A stretch of DNA of 64,000 nt from Phytoactinopolyspora limicola (GTDB taxonomy: Bacteria > Actinomycetota > Actinomycetes > Jiangellales > Jiangellaceae), in contig NZ_JAAOEN010000005.1 of assembly GCF_011320225.1 (NCBI RefSeq), positions 216,949 to 280,948 of the forward strand, in the 5' to 3' direction. Under the pieces are notes generated by a model. That model worked only from the letters and a program-made list of their open reading frames with translations, had not been told where the DNA came from and did not search any database. This document shows positions 34,177-42,642 of the stretch, one piece after another. The position numbers were made by a program, and so were the translations under genes. Numbering within the stretch: the first letter of the stretch is position 1; each line of letters begins with the position of its first letter.

Positions 34177-35721
34177 TCAGTTCTCCAAACCGGGTGTTGG
34201 CGCCGGGGTTCCGGCTGCGTCACCTGGAGCTTCACCGGCTTGGTGGCGTTCGATTTGGGCGGTGGTGAGACCTAGGCCACCGAGGGTGATGTCGTCCCAT
34301 GCGACCAGACGTTTCGTTTCGGCGTCGAGGTAGAGCACGCTGAGCATGACGGGGGTAGGCTCCTCGCCTTGCAGTGCCCGTAGCCCGGCTCCGCCGGTGG
34401 AGCCTTGCATCATCACCCGGGTGCCCTCGTCGAGGACGTAGGTGTCCCGGCGGTGTCCGTGACCGGCTAGAACCAGGGGCGCTCCGCCATCGAGCAACTG
34501 GGCGTGTGAGGGGTCGTGGAAGACGAGGACGTCGGCGGCTGGGTCGAGTGCGCGTGCGGCCTCTCCGAGTTCCTCGCTGGCGCGGAGGATGTCTTCGCTG
34601 GCGGTGCCGCGGAGGCTCTGGTCGGGGGTGAAGCGTGGGTCAGGGGCGCCGAAGAACCGCAGCCCCGCTACCTCGACGGGTTCGTTGTCGAGCACGATCG
34701 TGTTGGGTTGGGCGGCGATGGCGGCCACGGTGGCGACGGAGTCGTGGTTGCCTTTGACGAACACGTAGGGGCGGCCCAGGGTGCTAATGGGGCGGACGTA
34801 GTTGTTCTCCAGGGGGGTGCCGTGGTCGGCGATGTCTCCGGCGTCGACGATCACATCGACGTCGTACTGGCGGGCCACCGAGTCGATGATGTTCCACGCG
34901 GCCGGGTTGAGGTGGAGATCGGCCACGTGCAGTAGGCGGATGGTGTCGTCGTCGGGCCGGAAGGTGGGCAACGACACGGTGGTGTCGTAGAGGGCGCCGA
35001 CGTTGGTGACGATACCGGCCAGCTGTTCCGCGTAGGCGTCGAAGTTGGCGGCGATGTCTTCCACGCTGCCGACCAGTTGTGGCGCTGCTTCGAACAGGCC
35101 GGTGTAGGTGGGGCTACGGACGGCTTCGGCGTCGAACGTCACCGCGGCCAGCCCGTAGGAGCCGCCGATGCTGACCAGCGCCACGGCACCGGCGAGGAGG
35201 GCGCGGCGCACCGAGCGCAGCACCAGCCCGGCGGCTAGTGCGGCGCCGAGCACTCCGACGACGGCGCCCCGGATGCCCGCGTCGACGATGACGGCCCGCA
35301 GGTCGGCTACGAGGCGATCGTCCAGTTCCACCAGAGACGAGGGGTCGTCGACGATGTTCTGGATGCCGGCCTCGTCGACGGCGCGCACGCTGACATGCAT
35401 CGAGATCGGCGCCCGATGGGAGTCGACGACGAGGGTGCCGAGTGGGTCGACCCGAATGACGGATTCACCTTCCAGGGACGGCTGGATGGATGCGTCGACG
35501 ACGAGCGGCCCGACCAGGCCCTGCGAGGTGCCGGCGATGGCCAGGGCGAGCCAGGCACCGGTGAACGCCAACCCGAGGGTGGCGAAGACGAGCAGGACAC
35601 GGCGCAGCCGCGGGTTGACCGGCGGTGTCCAATGCGGTTCGAGCCTGGACCATGTGTCGCTGAGGCGACGCGTCCAGGAACGACGCTCAGGACGCGTCTG
35701 CGCGTGCTCTTCGGTGGACAC
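34177..35721 (-). CDS. Membrane-anchored calcineurin-like metallophosphoesterase
   Basis: About 514 residues from GTG 35721 (GTG 35727 is an alternative). The N-terminal half has at least three membrane segments (VLLVFATLGLAFTGAWLALA; AVVGVLGAALAAGLVLRSVR; ALLAGAVALVSIGGSYGLAA). The C-terminal half is an extracellular or cytoplasmic phosphoesterase with all metal motifs: HVADLHL (DxH), DAGDIADHG (GD), VKGNHDS (GNHD), VFHDP and LAGHGHRR (GHxH). The proline-rich end APTPGLEN is disordered. Substrate unknown. It is divergent from a zincin gene. Confidence 0.88.
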   Translation of the reverse strand: MSTEEHAQTRPERRSWTRRLSDTWSRLEPHWTPPVNPRLRRVLLVFATLGLAFTGAWLALAIAGTSQGLVGPLVVDASIQPSLEGESVIRVDPLGTLVVDSHRAPISMHVSVRAVDEAGIQNIVDDPSSLVELDDRLVADLRAVIVDAGIRGAVVGVLGAALAAGLVLRSVRRALLAGAVALVSIGGSYGLAAVTFDAEAVRSPTYTGLFEAAPQLVGSVEDIAANFDAYAEQLAGIVTNVGALYDTTVSLPTFRPDDDTIRLLHVADLHLNPAAWNIIDSVARQYDVDVIVDAGDIADHGTPLENNYVRPISTLGRPYVFVKGNHDSVATVAAIAAQPNTIVLDNEPVEVAGLRFFGAPDPRFTPDQSLRGTASEDILRASEELGEAARALDPAADVLVFHDPSHAQLLDGGAPLVLAGHGHRRDTYVLDEGTRVMMQGSTGGAGLRALQGEEPTPVMLSVLYLDAETKRLVAWDDITLGGLGLTTAQIERHQAGEAPGDAAGTPAPTPGLEN

Positions 35722-35842
35722 TCCCACGGTACCGTTGGTAGCACATGACGCGTCGCTTCTCACATCAGAGCAGGTCGACCACATCTGTCTCGGTGGATTC
35801 TCAGGCGTCGTCACCGACGCCGTTGGAGGGGAGTCAGGCCGC

Positions 35843-36193
35843 GTGCTTGAGCTGAGTGAGGAGCAGTTCGAGGCGTTGGTGGCGGATGCGCTTGACGGCA
35901 TTCCGCCCGAATTGGCCCAGGTGATGGACAACGTGGTCATCCTGGTCGAGGACGAACCGCCGGACGACGCACCGGAGCTGCTTGGCCTTTACGAGGGCAC
36001 CCCGCTGACCGAACGTGGTGGCGACTACGGCGGGGTGCTTCCGGACACCATCCGGCTGTTCCGGCTGCCGATCTTACGGATCTGCGAGACGTACGACGAC
36101 GTTGTGGACGAGGTGCTGATCACGGTGGTGCACGAGATCGCTCACCACTTCGGCATCGACGACGACCGCCTGCACGAACTTGGCTGGGCGTGA
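35843..36193 (+). CDS. Metallopeptidase-family zincin (minimal MMP-like)
   Basis: A 116-residue protein with the zinc motif VVHEIAHHFGIDDDRLHELG (HExxHxxGxxD) of the zincin_1/PF06262 family. GTG 35843 follows GGAGGGGAG at good spacing; the open frame extends much further upstream but overlaps the phosphoesterase and is not family-like. Length is normal. The physiological substrate of the family is unknown. Confidence 0.92.
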   Translation: MLELSEEQFEALVADALDGIPPELAQVMDNVVILVEDEPPDDAPELLGLYEGTPLTERGGDYGGVLPDTIRLFRLPILRICETYDDVVDEVLITVVHEIAHHFGIDDDRLHELGWA

Positions 36194-36421
36194 CCGGACT
36201 CGGGTATGCCGATCACCGGCTGGTGGAGGAGGGGTGGAACGGACGTCGGGCCGGGAACGCCTCTCGGCGCAAAGGCCGCTCGTAGCGGCTATTAAGTGGG
36301 ACCCGGGGTTACCGCGGCCCGACGCCCGGCGAGGGCCCGAAGGCTGTCGCCATAGTCGAAACTACCTGAGAGGCCGGGCTATTCCGAAATTGGACAGGTG
36401 AGGGTCGCTGCGCGGTCCGCT

Positions 36422-37051
36422 TCAGTGAAGCTCGTTCCGGCGCCACAGGTGGGCGGCCTGCTCGAGTTCTTCGGCCATCCGTAGGTTGCCACGGGCCAGC
36501 CGGGTCTGACGGTCGCCTTCGTCGTCGGATCCGTCGTCGGCGACGTGCGCCCGGCCGGTCGCGATCACCCGGCAGAAGGCGGCGGCGCGTTCCAGGGCGA
36601 TCGCGAAGTCGCCGTCGAAGGCTCGGCTCAAGATGGTGTCGCCAAGGTCCGCGACCTCCTTCGGCCCGGGCGGTTGTGGAAGCCCCGCCACGGCGGAGGA
36701 CACCTCGGCGTGGTGGTGCCCGGCTGTGAACAGCCGTGACACCTCCTCGCCGTTGCGGTGCACCCAGCTGCGCAGCAGATACAGCGACCACAGGGTGCCC
36801 GGTAGCGTGCCCGGCCCGGACTCTCGCCACAGTTCGGCCAGTTCGTCCAGCCCGATCCGGTCGGCCAGGTGAACCAGCCGCTGTGTGGTAGCCGCCCCGG
36901 CGTCGTCGGCCCGCCCAACGCTGAGTACGGCCGCGGCGGTGGCGTGGGCGAGCGCGATCCGGTCCGCCGGGTCCGGGTCGCCCAGCACGTCGGGCAGGCC
37001 CCCGCTGAGCATCGGGCGGCGTGGGCGGGCTGGGTGGTCGTCGGCGGTCAA
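36422..37051 (-). CDS. Conserved actinobacterial hypothetical protein
   Basis: A 209-residue helical, soluble protein with LWRESGPGTLPGTLWSLYLL, HRNGEEVSRLFTAGHHHAEV and DLGDTILSRAFDGDFAIALE. I recognise it as a protein widespread in actinomycetes, sometimes loosely annotated, with no known function. It overlaps the upstream MBL gene by four bases (ATGA), so both are one operon. Confidence 0.8.
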   Translation of the reverse strand: MTADDHPARPRRPMLSGGLPDVLGDPDPADRIALAHATAAAVLSVGRADDAGAATTQRLVHLADRIGLDELAELWRESGPGTLPGTLWSLYLLRSWVHRNGEEVSRLFTAGHHHAEVSSAVAGLPQPPGPKEVADLGDTILSRAFDGDFAIALERAAAFCRVIATGRAHVADDGSDDEGDRQTRLARGNLRMAEELEQAAHLWRRNELH

Positions 37052-37677
37052 AGCTCGATCGTGTCCCCTGGATCGACGGCGCGCAGTTCGGTGTGGTCCG
37101 GGCCGAGCCGCTGGAAATGCCCGTAGTACATCTCGGGTTTAGCCAGGATGGCTTGGTGGATCGGCACGGCAACGGCGGGGCGGACGGCGCGCAGGTAGTC
37201 GATCGCCTCGGACAGTTTCTGCCATGGCGCGGCGGTCGGCATCCCGAGGATCTCGACGTCGGGCTCGGGTGGGCTGAACGAGTCGCCGGGGTGGAAGAAC
37301 CGCCCGCCGAACAGGTAGCCGACGTTCGGCACGACGGGGAGGTCAGGGTGGATGACGGCGTGCTGCTCGCCGTGGACGTCGACGCCGATCCCGACATCGA
37401 GATGGTCACCAGCCTGTACGGTCCGGGCGTCGATTCCGGCGCCGGCGAGTGCCTCGACAGTGCCCGTGTCGGCGTGGACCTGGGCGTCGGGGTTCTTCTC
37501 CAGCAGCGCCGGGAGCCGGTCGAGGTCGACGTGGTCAGGATGCTGATGGGTGATCAGCACCGCCGTCAACCCGGTGAGGTCCTCGAACCCCGACGAGAAG
37601 TTGCCCGGGTCGACCAGGACCCGCCCGTGGCCGTCCTCGACGAGCACGCAGGAGTGCTCGTACTTCGTCAGTCTCAT
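37048..37677 (-). CDS. MBL-fold metallohydrolase
   Basis: A 209-residue metallo-beta-lactamase-fold protein with LITHQHPDHVD (HxHxDH), a GRFFHPGDSF segment supplying further metal ligands and VAVPIHQAILAK near the end. It belongs to the UlaG-like/L-ascorbate lactonase-type group (Lactamase_B_3). It is translationally coupled to the hypothetical gene downstream. Substrate unknown; 45 bases separate it from the divergent response regulator. Confidence 0.9.
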   Translation of the reverse strand: MRLTKYEHSCVLVEDGHGRVLVDPGNFSSGFEDLTGLTAVLITHQHPDHVDLDRLPALLEKNPDAQVHADTGTVEALAGAGIDARTVQAGDHLDVGIGVDVHGEQHAVIHPDLPVVPNVGYLFGGRFFHPGDSFSPPEPDVEILGMPTAAPWQKLSEAIDYLRAVRPAVAVPIHQAILAKPEMYYGHFQRLGPDHTELRAVDPGDTIEL

Positions 37678-37722
37678 GGGTTTCGAGTGTATGGGGTCGC
37701 GCCGCCCGTACGATGTCTCGTC

Positions 37723-38397
37723 ATGCGGATCCTGGTGGTGGAGGACGACGACCGCGTCGCGCGTGGCCTGGTGACGGCGCTGCGGAACGCGTCGTACGAC
37801 GTGTCGCGGGTGGCCACCGCAGCGGCTGCCCTGGACGCCTCACCAGCGGATCTGGTGTTGCTCGATCTTGGCCTGCCCGACGGCGACGGCATCGACGTGC
37901 TGCGCAAACTCCGGGAACGCCGCGAGACGGCGGTGATCGCCGTGACCGCCCGGGCTGAGGAACGCGAACGGGTCCGCGGGCTACGCACTGGCGCAGACGA
38001 CTACGTCGTCAAACCGTTCGGCATCGCGGAGTTGCTGGCCAGGATCGACGCGGTGCTCCGGCGCACGCGCGCGGCCCGGTCTGCGGCCGGAGCCGAGCAG
38101 CCGCCGATGCGGGTCGGGGAGTTGTCCATCGACGTGGCCGCGCGAACCGCCCACCTCGGGTCGGCGGAGCTGGTGCTGACCCGCAAGGAGTTCGACGTGT
38201 TGGTGTTGCTCGCCACCCATGCGCCCGCGGTCGTCACGCGGGAGAAAATTCTCGACCAGGTGTGGGAGGCGAGCTGGGAGTCGTCGTCGCGGACTTTGGA
38301 CACACACATCGCGGCGTTGCGCGGCAAACTCGGCGAGGGAGTGCGGATCGGCACCGTCCGCGGAGTCGGATACCAGCTGCTGGATCAGCCGGCGTAA
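37723..38397 (+). CDS. OmpR-family response regulator
   Basis: A 224-residue regulator: receiver domain with acidic pair at 8-10, phospho-acceptor Asp48 (LVLLDLGLPDGDG), Thr in VIAVTARA and Lys in VVKPFG; then a winged-helix trans_reg_C domain (ELVLTRKEFDVLVLLATHAP, SRTLDTHIAALRGKLGEGVR). The kinase gene follows 13 bases later. Next to carboxylate-uptake genes, it may control them (inference). Confidence 0.93.
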   Translation: MRILVVEDDDRVARGLVTALRNASYDVSRVATAAAALDASPADLVLLDLGLPDGDGIDVLRKLRERRETAVIAVTARAEERERVRGLRTGADDYVVKPFGIAELLARIDAVLRRTRAARSAAGAEQPPMRVGELSIDVAARTAHLGSAELVLTRKEFDVLVLLATHAPAVVTREKILDQVWEASWESSSRTLDTHIAALRGKLGEGVRIGTVRGVGYQLLDQPA

Positions 38398-38410
38398 GGC
38401 GGCGGTCACG

Positions 38411-39901
38411 ATGCTGCGGCGCCTGCTCGTCGTCCTGATCCCGTTGGCGATCCTGCTGGCGGCAGCCCTGGGGGTGCCGTTGGCGACGACGGTTGCCCAG
38501 GGCGAAACCCAGGACGTCTACGTCGACCGGCTCAACGACGTCGGGCGCTTCGCCTCGTTGGCCGAGACGGCCCTGGCCACCGGGCGCACCGAGGCGCTGC
38601 GGATGGAGTTGGAACGTTACGACGAGCTCTACGACATTCCGGTGGCGCTGGTCGACCCCAGTGGCAGCGTCGTGCTCGGATCAACGTCCGCGCAGGCATC
38701 CGGCTGGGCCTATGCCCCGGAGATCCAGGCGGTCCTGAGCCAAGCGCTGGCCGGATACCGACCGGAGCCGCCCACTGTGTTGTGGCCGTGGTCGGACGGA
38801 CCACTCGTGCTGGCCGAGCCAGTAGGCCGCGACAGTGAGGTGGTCGGCGTCATCGTGTCGGTCTCGTCGATCGACGGGTTGCGGTCCACCGTCGTGGGCC
38901 GGTGGGGCTGGCTCGCGTTACTCGGCGTCGTCCCGACGGTGCTGTTGCTGGCCGTGGCCTGGCCGGTGTCACGATGGGTGCTGCGGCCGGTGCGGGAACT
39001 CGACGAGGCGACAGCGGCCATCGCCGACGGCGACCTGTCGGTACGTACCAACGCCTCCGAAGGCCCGCCGGAGCTGCGCCGGCTGGCCGGCTCGTTCAAC
39101 GCCATGGTGGAGGCGGTGGAGCATTCGATCCGACGGCAGCGGGCCTTCGTCTCCGACGCGTCGCACCAGCTGCGCAACCCGCTGACCAGCCTTCGGCTGG
39201 CCGTCGAGAACCTTGCCCCGTTCCTGCGCGGGGACGACGCGCGACAGGCCCACGAACTGGCTATCGACGAGGCCAAGTCGATGCACCGGATGCTGAACTC
39301 GCTGCTGGCGGCGACCCGGTTGGAGAGCTTCCGAAGGGCCGAGCCGGTAGAGCTGGACACGGTGCTGGCCACCCGGGCCGGGCGCTGGCAGGCGCTGGCC
39401 GAGCAGGCGGGGTTGGACATACGGGTCGAGGTACCGTCCGGGCTGGTCCTCCTCGAACCTCCAGGCGGGCTGGGCAGCATCCTCGACGAGCTGGTCAGCA
39501 ACGCGTTGCGGCTGTCCGGAGGGACGCGGGTGGTGCTGAGCGCGACACCCGGCGACGTGGTGGAGATCCGGGTGGCCGACGACGGCACTGGCCTGGACGC
39601 CGACGAGCGGGCAGCAGCCCGGCGCAGATTCTGGCGGGCACCGAAACATCAGAACATCGTCGGCACTGGGCTGGGCCTGGCCATCGGTGCGGAACTTGTC
39701 GAAGCCGCAGGTGGCGAGCTGCGTCTGGAGCCAGGCTTGCCCCGGTCGACCGGCGACGACGGCCCTGGTGTGGGGCTGGCCGTGCTGATCCGGCTACCGG
39801 ACGCGTCGTCGGCGCAGGTCAGAGCTTCTCTTCCCGATACCACGTCACCGCGCCCGGGTGCAGGGGAACCGGACCGGTCGCGATCGCCGTCCGGACGTTG
39901 A
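38411..39901 (+). CDS. Sensor histidine kinase
   Basis: A 496-residue kinase: first membrane helix (residues 8-28), a short extracellular sensor, a second helix (about 166-188), HAMP linker, HisKA with phospho-acceptor His252 (SDASHQLRNPLTSLRL), and HATPase with N box ELVSNALRLS, G1 DDGTGLD and G2 GTGLGLAIG. The sensor region is small, as in TctE-like kinases. Its last 83 bases overlap the convergent TAXI gene, so the proline-rich C-terminal tail is encoded opposite that gene's end. Confidence 0.93.
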   Translation: MLRRLLVVLIPLAILLAAALGVPLATTVAQGETQDVYVDRLNDVGRFASLAETALATGRTEALRMELERYDELYDIPVALVDPSGSVVLGSTSAQASGWAYAPEIQAVLSQALAGYRPEPPTVLWPWSDGPLVLAEPVGRDSEVVGVIVSVSSIDGLRSTVVGRWGWLALLGVVPTVLLLAVAWPVSRWVLRPVRELDEATAAIADGDLSVRTNASEGPPELRRLAGSFNAMVEAVEHSIRRQRAFVSDASHQLRNPLTSLRLAVENLAPFLRGDDARQAHELAIDEAKSMHRMLNSLLAATRLESFRRAEPVELDTVLATRAGRWQALAEQAGLDIRVEVPSGLVLLEPPGGLGSILDELVSNALRLSGGTRVVLSATPGDVVEIRVADDGTGLDADERAAARRRFWRAPKHQNIVGTGLGLAIGAELVEAAGGELRLEPGLPRSTGDDGPGVGLAVLIRLPDASSAQVRASLPDTTSPRPGAGEPDRSRSPSGR

Positions 39902-40775
39902 TCTGGGTGGCTTCCGGCACGTCCGATGCGGCGGTCGGCACGTCGGTGAGGATCGTCGCGGTGACGACGTGTGCGACGGCTTCCGGGATGTCGGCGCGGG
40001 CGAGCAACAGATTGGGGATGGCCAGGGTGGGGCAGGCCGGCACCCCGCGGTACGCGGTGGCCGGAATCGTCGCCGGAAAGTACGGACCCGGGTAAGCATC
40101 GGCCAATGCGGCCGCCTGATGTGGCATCGGGACCAGCCGGATCGGCCGCCGTTCGGCCAGCTCACTGATCGCCGGGGTGGGGACACCGGTGAGCGAGAAC
40201 GCCGCGTCGATCTCCTCGGCGTCGAGGGCCGTGGCCGACTCGGCCTGGGACAGCCACGCCGGTTCGACGTCGACCTCGGCCAGCTCGATCAGCCGCCGTG
40301 CGGTGAAGTCGGTGCCGGAATCGGGGGCGCCGTAGGAAACCCGGCGGCCGTTGAGATCGGCGACACTGCGAATTGGTGACTCCGCCAGTACGACGAGATG
40401 TAAGTGGCTATCGAAGATCCGGCAGAGCGCCACCACGTCGGCCGGCGGCTCGCCATCGAGCCCGAGGGCGGCGTCGAGGTTGGCCAGGCCAAGATGTGCC
40501 TGGCCGCTGCGTAACATCCGGATGTTGTCCGTCGAGGCACGGCTAGGCAAAGCGGTCACCGTCGTGCCGTCGAGCTGGCGGTCGAGAATCTCCGCGAGTA
40601 GTCCGCCGATACGACGGTAGACCGCGCCTTCCGGGCCCGTGGCCAGCAGCAATTCGGGCAGGTCGAGTTCACCATCGGCGGCACAGCCGGTGAGCGCCAG
40701 CGCGCTGGTGGGGGCGAACAGGGCGGCACCCAGTCCGGCGAGCACGGTGCGCCGCGGAACTCGCTGGGTAGACAC
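39819..40775 (-). CDS. TAXI-type solute-binding lipoprotein
   Basis: A 318-residue periplasmic-binding protein of the TRAP-associated extracytoplasmic immunogenic (TAXI/NMT1) family. GTG 40775 starts STQRVPRRTVLAGLGAALFA, and ALALTGC is a lipobox with Cys about residue 32; the twin arginines suggest possible Tat export. The core has LLATGPEGAVYRRIGGLLAE and VSYGAPDSGTDFTARRLIEL. TAXI proteins usually pair with a fused TRAP permease; none is in the window. It sits between a two-component system and a DASS transporter, so it may act as a sensor accessory. Confidence 0.88.
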   Translation of the reverse strand: MSTQRVPRRTVLAGLGAALFAPTSALALTGCAADGELDLPELLLATGPEGAVYRRIGGLLAEILDRQLDGTTVTALPSRASTDNIRMLRSGQAHLGLANLDAALGLDGEPPADVVALCRIFDSHLHLVVLAESPIRSVADLNGRRVSYGAPDSGTDFTARRLIELAEVDVEPAWLSQAESATALDAEEIDAAFSLTGVPTPAISELAERRPIRLVPMPHQAAALADAYPGPYFPATIPATAYRGVPACPTLAIPNLLLARADIPEAVAHVVTATILTDVPTAASDVPEATQINVRTAIATGPVPLHPGAVTWYREEKL

Positions 40776-40970
40776 GTCGGCAGCATACGGAACTCCCGCC
40801 CGGCCGTCGCTGGTGAATGTCAGAGGAATCCGAAGTTTCCGGCGTCGATCTTGTCCCGGTGTCCATCTAGTGGCCAGGATCACACCGCACGAGAAATGGT
40901 CTCGAAACCGGGCGGTCACGTTACTGGAACCGGCCCGCCCCGACGTTCATCCCGACGCGAGGAGGGTCCG

Positions 40971-42506
40971 ATGACAACAACAACGGACGAGAACCACCAC
41001 AGCCCACCGACGGCGGCTGGGCCGGACACCTCGGCCGAGGAGACCATGAGCCGGCGCAAATGGATCGGACTGGCCGCCGGCGTACTTGCCGCGCTGGGCA
41101 TGTACCTGTTCCTGCCGGACACGTTGGCCTCAGAGGGTAAGGCCACCGCTGCCATCGCCGCCCTGATGGCCATCTGGTGGATGACCGAGGCGATCCCCAT
41201 TCCCGCCACCGCGCTCCTTCCGCTGGTGCTCTTCCCGTTCTTGGGTATCACTGAGATCGCCAACGCCGCCGCGCCGTATGCCAACGACATCATCTTCCTG
41301 TTCATGGGCGGGTTCATGCTCGGCCTGGCCATGCAGCGGTGGAACCTGCACACGCGGATCGCGCTGGTGGTGGTAGCCGCGGTCGGTACGAGTCCAGTGA
41401 TGCTCATCGCCGGTTTTATGCTCGCCACCGGGTTCATCACCATGTGGGTGTCGAACACCGCGACGACGATCATGATGCTGCCGATCGGGCTGTCCGTCTT
41501 GACCTTGGTGGCGCAGATGCGCGACGGCCGTACCGACGCGAACTTCTCCACCGCGTTGATGCTCGGGATCGCCTACGCCGCGTCGATCGGCTCGGTGTCG
41601 ACGCTGATCGGTACCCCGCCCAATGCGTTGATGCGGGGTTACCTGTCCGAGAACCACGGGATCACCCTCGGCTTTGGTCAGTGGATGGCGGTGGGCGTCC
41701 CACTGGCGGTGGTCTTCCTGGTGATCACCTGGCTGGTTCTCACCCGGGTGATCTACCCGCCGAAGATCAAGGAGTTGGCTGGCGGCCGGGAGCTGATCCG
41801 CAGCGAACTGCGCAACCTCGGGCCGATGTCTCGCGGTGAGTGGACCGTCTTGGTCGTGTTCGCGTCGGCCGCGCTGGCCTGGGTGTTCATTCCTCTGCTA
41901 GCGGACAACGACGCTGTCATCGACGCGTTGCCGTGGCTGGACAACATCTCCGATGCTGGAATCGCCATTGCGATGGCGGTTGCGCTGTTCCTCATCCCGG
42001 TGGATGCCCGCCGCGGCGTGCGGACGCTGAACTGGGACTACGCCTCAAAACTGCCGTGGGGGATCTTGCTGCTGTTCGGCGGCGGGCTCAGCCTGTCCCG
42101 CCAGTTCGGCGAGACCGGGCTGTCGGCCTGGATCGGTGAACGGGTCGGAGTCCTGGACGGCGTGCCGATCTGGGTGCTGATTCTCGTCGTCACCCTGGTG
42201 GTGTTGCTGCTGACCGAACTGACCAGCAACACGGCGACCGCCGCGGCGTTCCTGCCCATCATGGGTGGCGTAGCGGTCGGGTTGAACGCCGACGTGATGA
42301 TGCTGGTTATTCCCACTGCCCTGGCGGCGACGCTGGCGTTCATGCTGCCGGTGGCGACTCCGCCGAATGCCATCGCCTTCGGCTCCGGTTACGTCAAGAT
42401 CGGCCAGATGGTGCGCGCCGGAGTGTGGCTGAACATGATCGGCCTGATCCTGATCCTCGTCGTGATGTACACCTTCGCCGCCTGGGTCTTCGGGTTGAGT
42501 TTCTGA
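40971..42506 (+). CDS. DASS/SLC13-family sodium:di/tricarboxylate symporter
   Basis: A 511-residue membrane protein with about 12 helices and the two SNT motifs of the family, WVSNTATTIMMLPIG and ELTSNTATAAAFLPI, which bind sodium and carboxylate, plus IGTPPNALMRG and VATPPNAIAFGSG. Expected substrates are succinate, malate, fumarate, citrate or sulfate. GAGGAGG precedes ATG 40971. It is divergent from the TAXI gene (195 bases). Confidence 0.93.
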   Translation: MTTTTDENHHSPPTAAGPDTSAEETMSRRKWIGLAAGVLAALGMYLFLPDTLASEGKATAAIAALMAIWWMTEAIPIPATALLPLVLFPFLGITEIANAAAPYANDIIFLFMGGFMLGLAMQRWNLHTRIALVVVAAVGTSPVMLIAGFMLATGFITMWVSNTATTIMMLPIGLSVLTLVAQMRDGRTDANFSTALMLGIAYAASIGSVSTLIGTPPNALMRGYLSENHGITLGFGQWMAVGVPLAVVFLVITWLVLTRVIYPPKIKELAGGRELIRSELRNLGPMSRGEWTVLVVFASAALAWVFIPLLADNDAVIDALPWLDNISDAGIAIAMAVALFLIPVDARRGVRTLNWDYASKLPWGILLLFGGGLSLSRQFGETGLSAWIGERVGVLDGVPIWVLILVVTLVVLLLTELTSNTATAAAFLPIMGGVAVGLNADVMMLVIPTALAATLAFMLPVATPPNAIAFGSGYVKIGQMVRAGVWLNMIGLILILVVMYTFAAWVFGLSF

Positions 42507-42642
42507 GCTGCCCCGGGGCGCTGTAGAACGGCCGGTGCCCAGGGGAATGCCGACGGCCGGGACCCACCGCCAGCGTCGCCGGAGGGTGAACGTCCTGAGC
42601 TCGGCCGTCGTCGGTAGTTGCCCGTAACGGAGAGGAGACGTG

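Noticed and set aside
35168..35842. Long N-terminal extension of the zincin protein
   Set aside because: The extension lies opposite the phosphoesterase gene and is arginine/serine-rich; GTG 35843 has a strong ribosome site and family-like start.
36309..37409. A 366-residue arginine- and proline-rich reverse frame
   Set aside because: It is an out-of-frame shadow of the MBL and hypothetical genes on the same strand, both with clear motifs or coupling.
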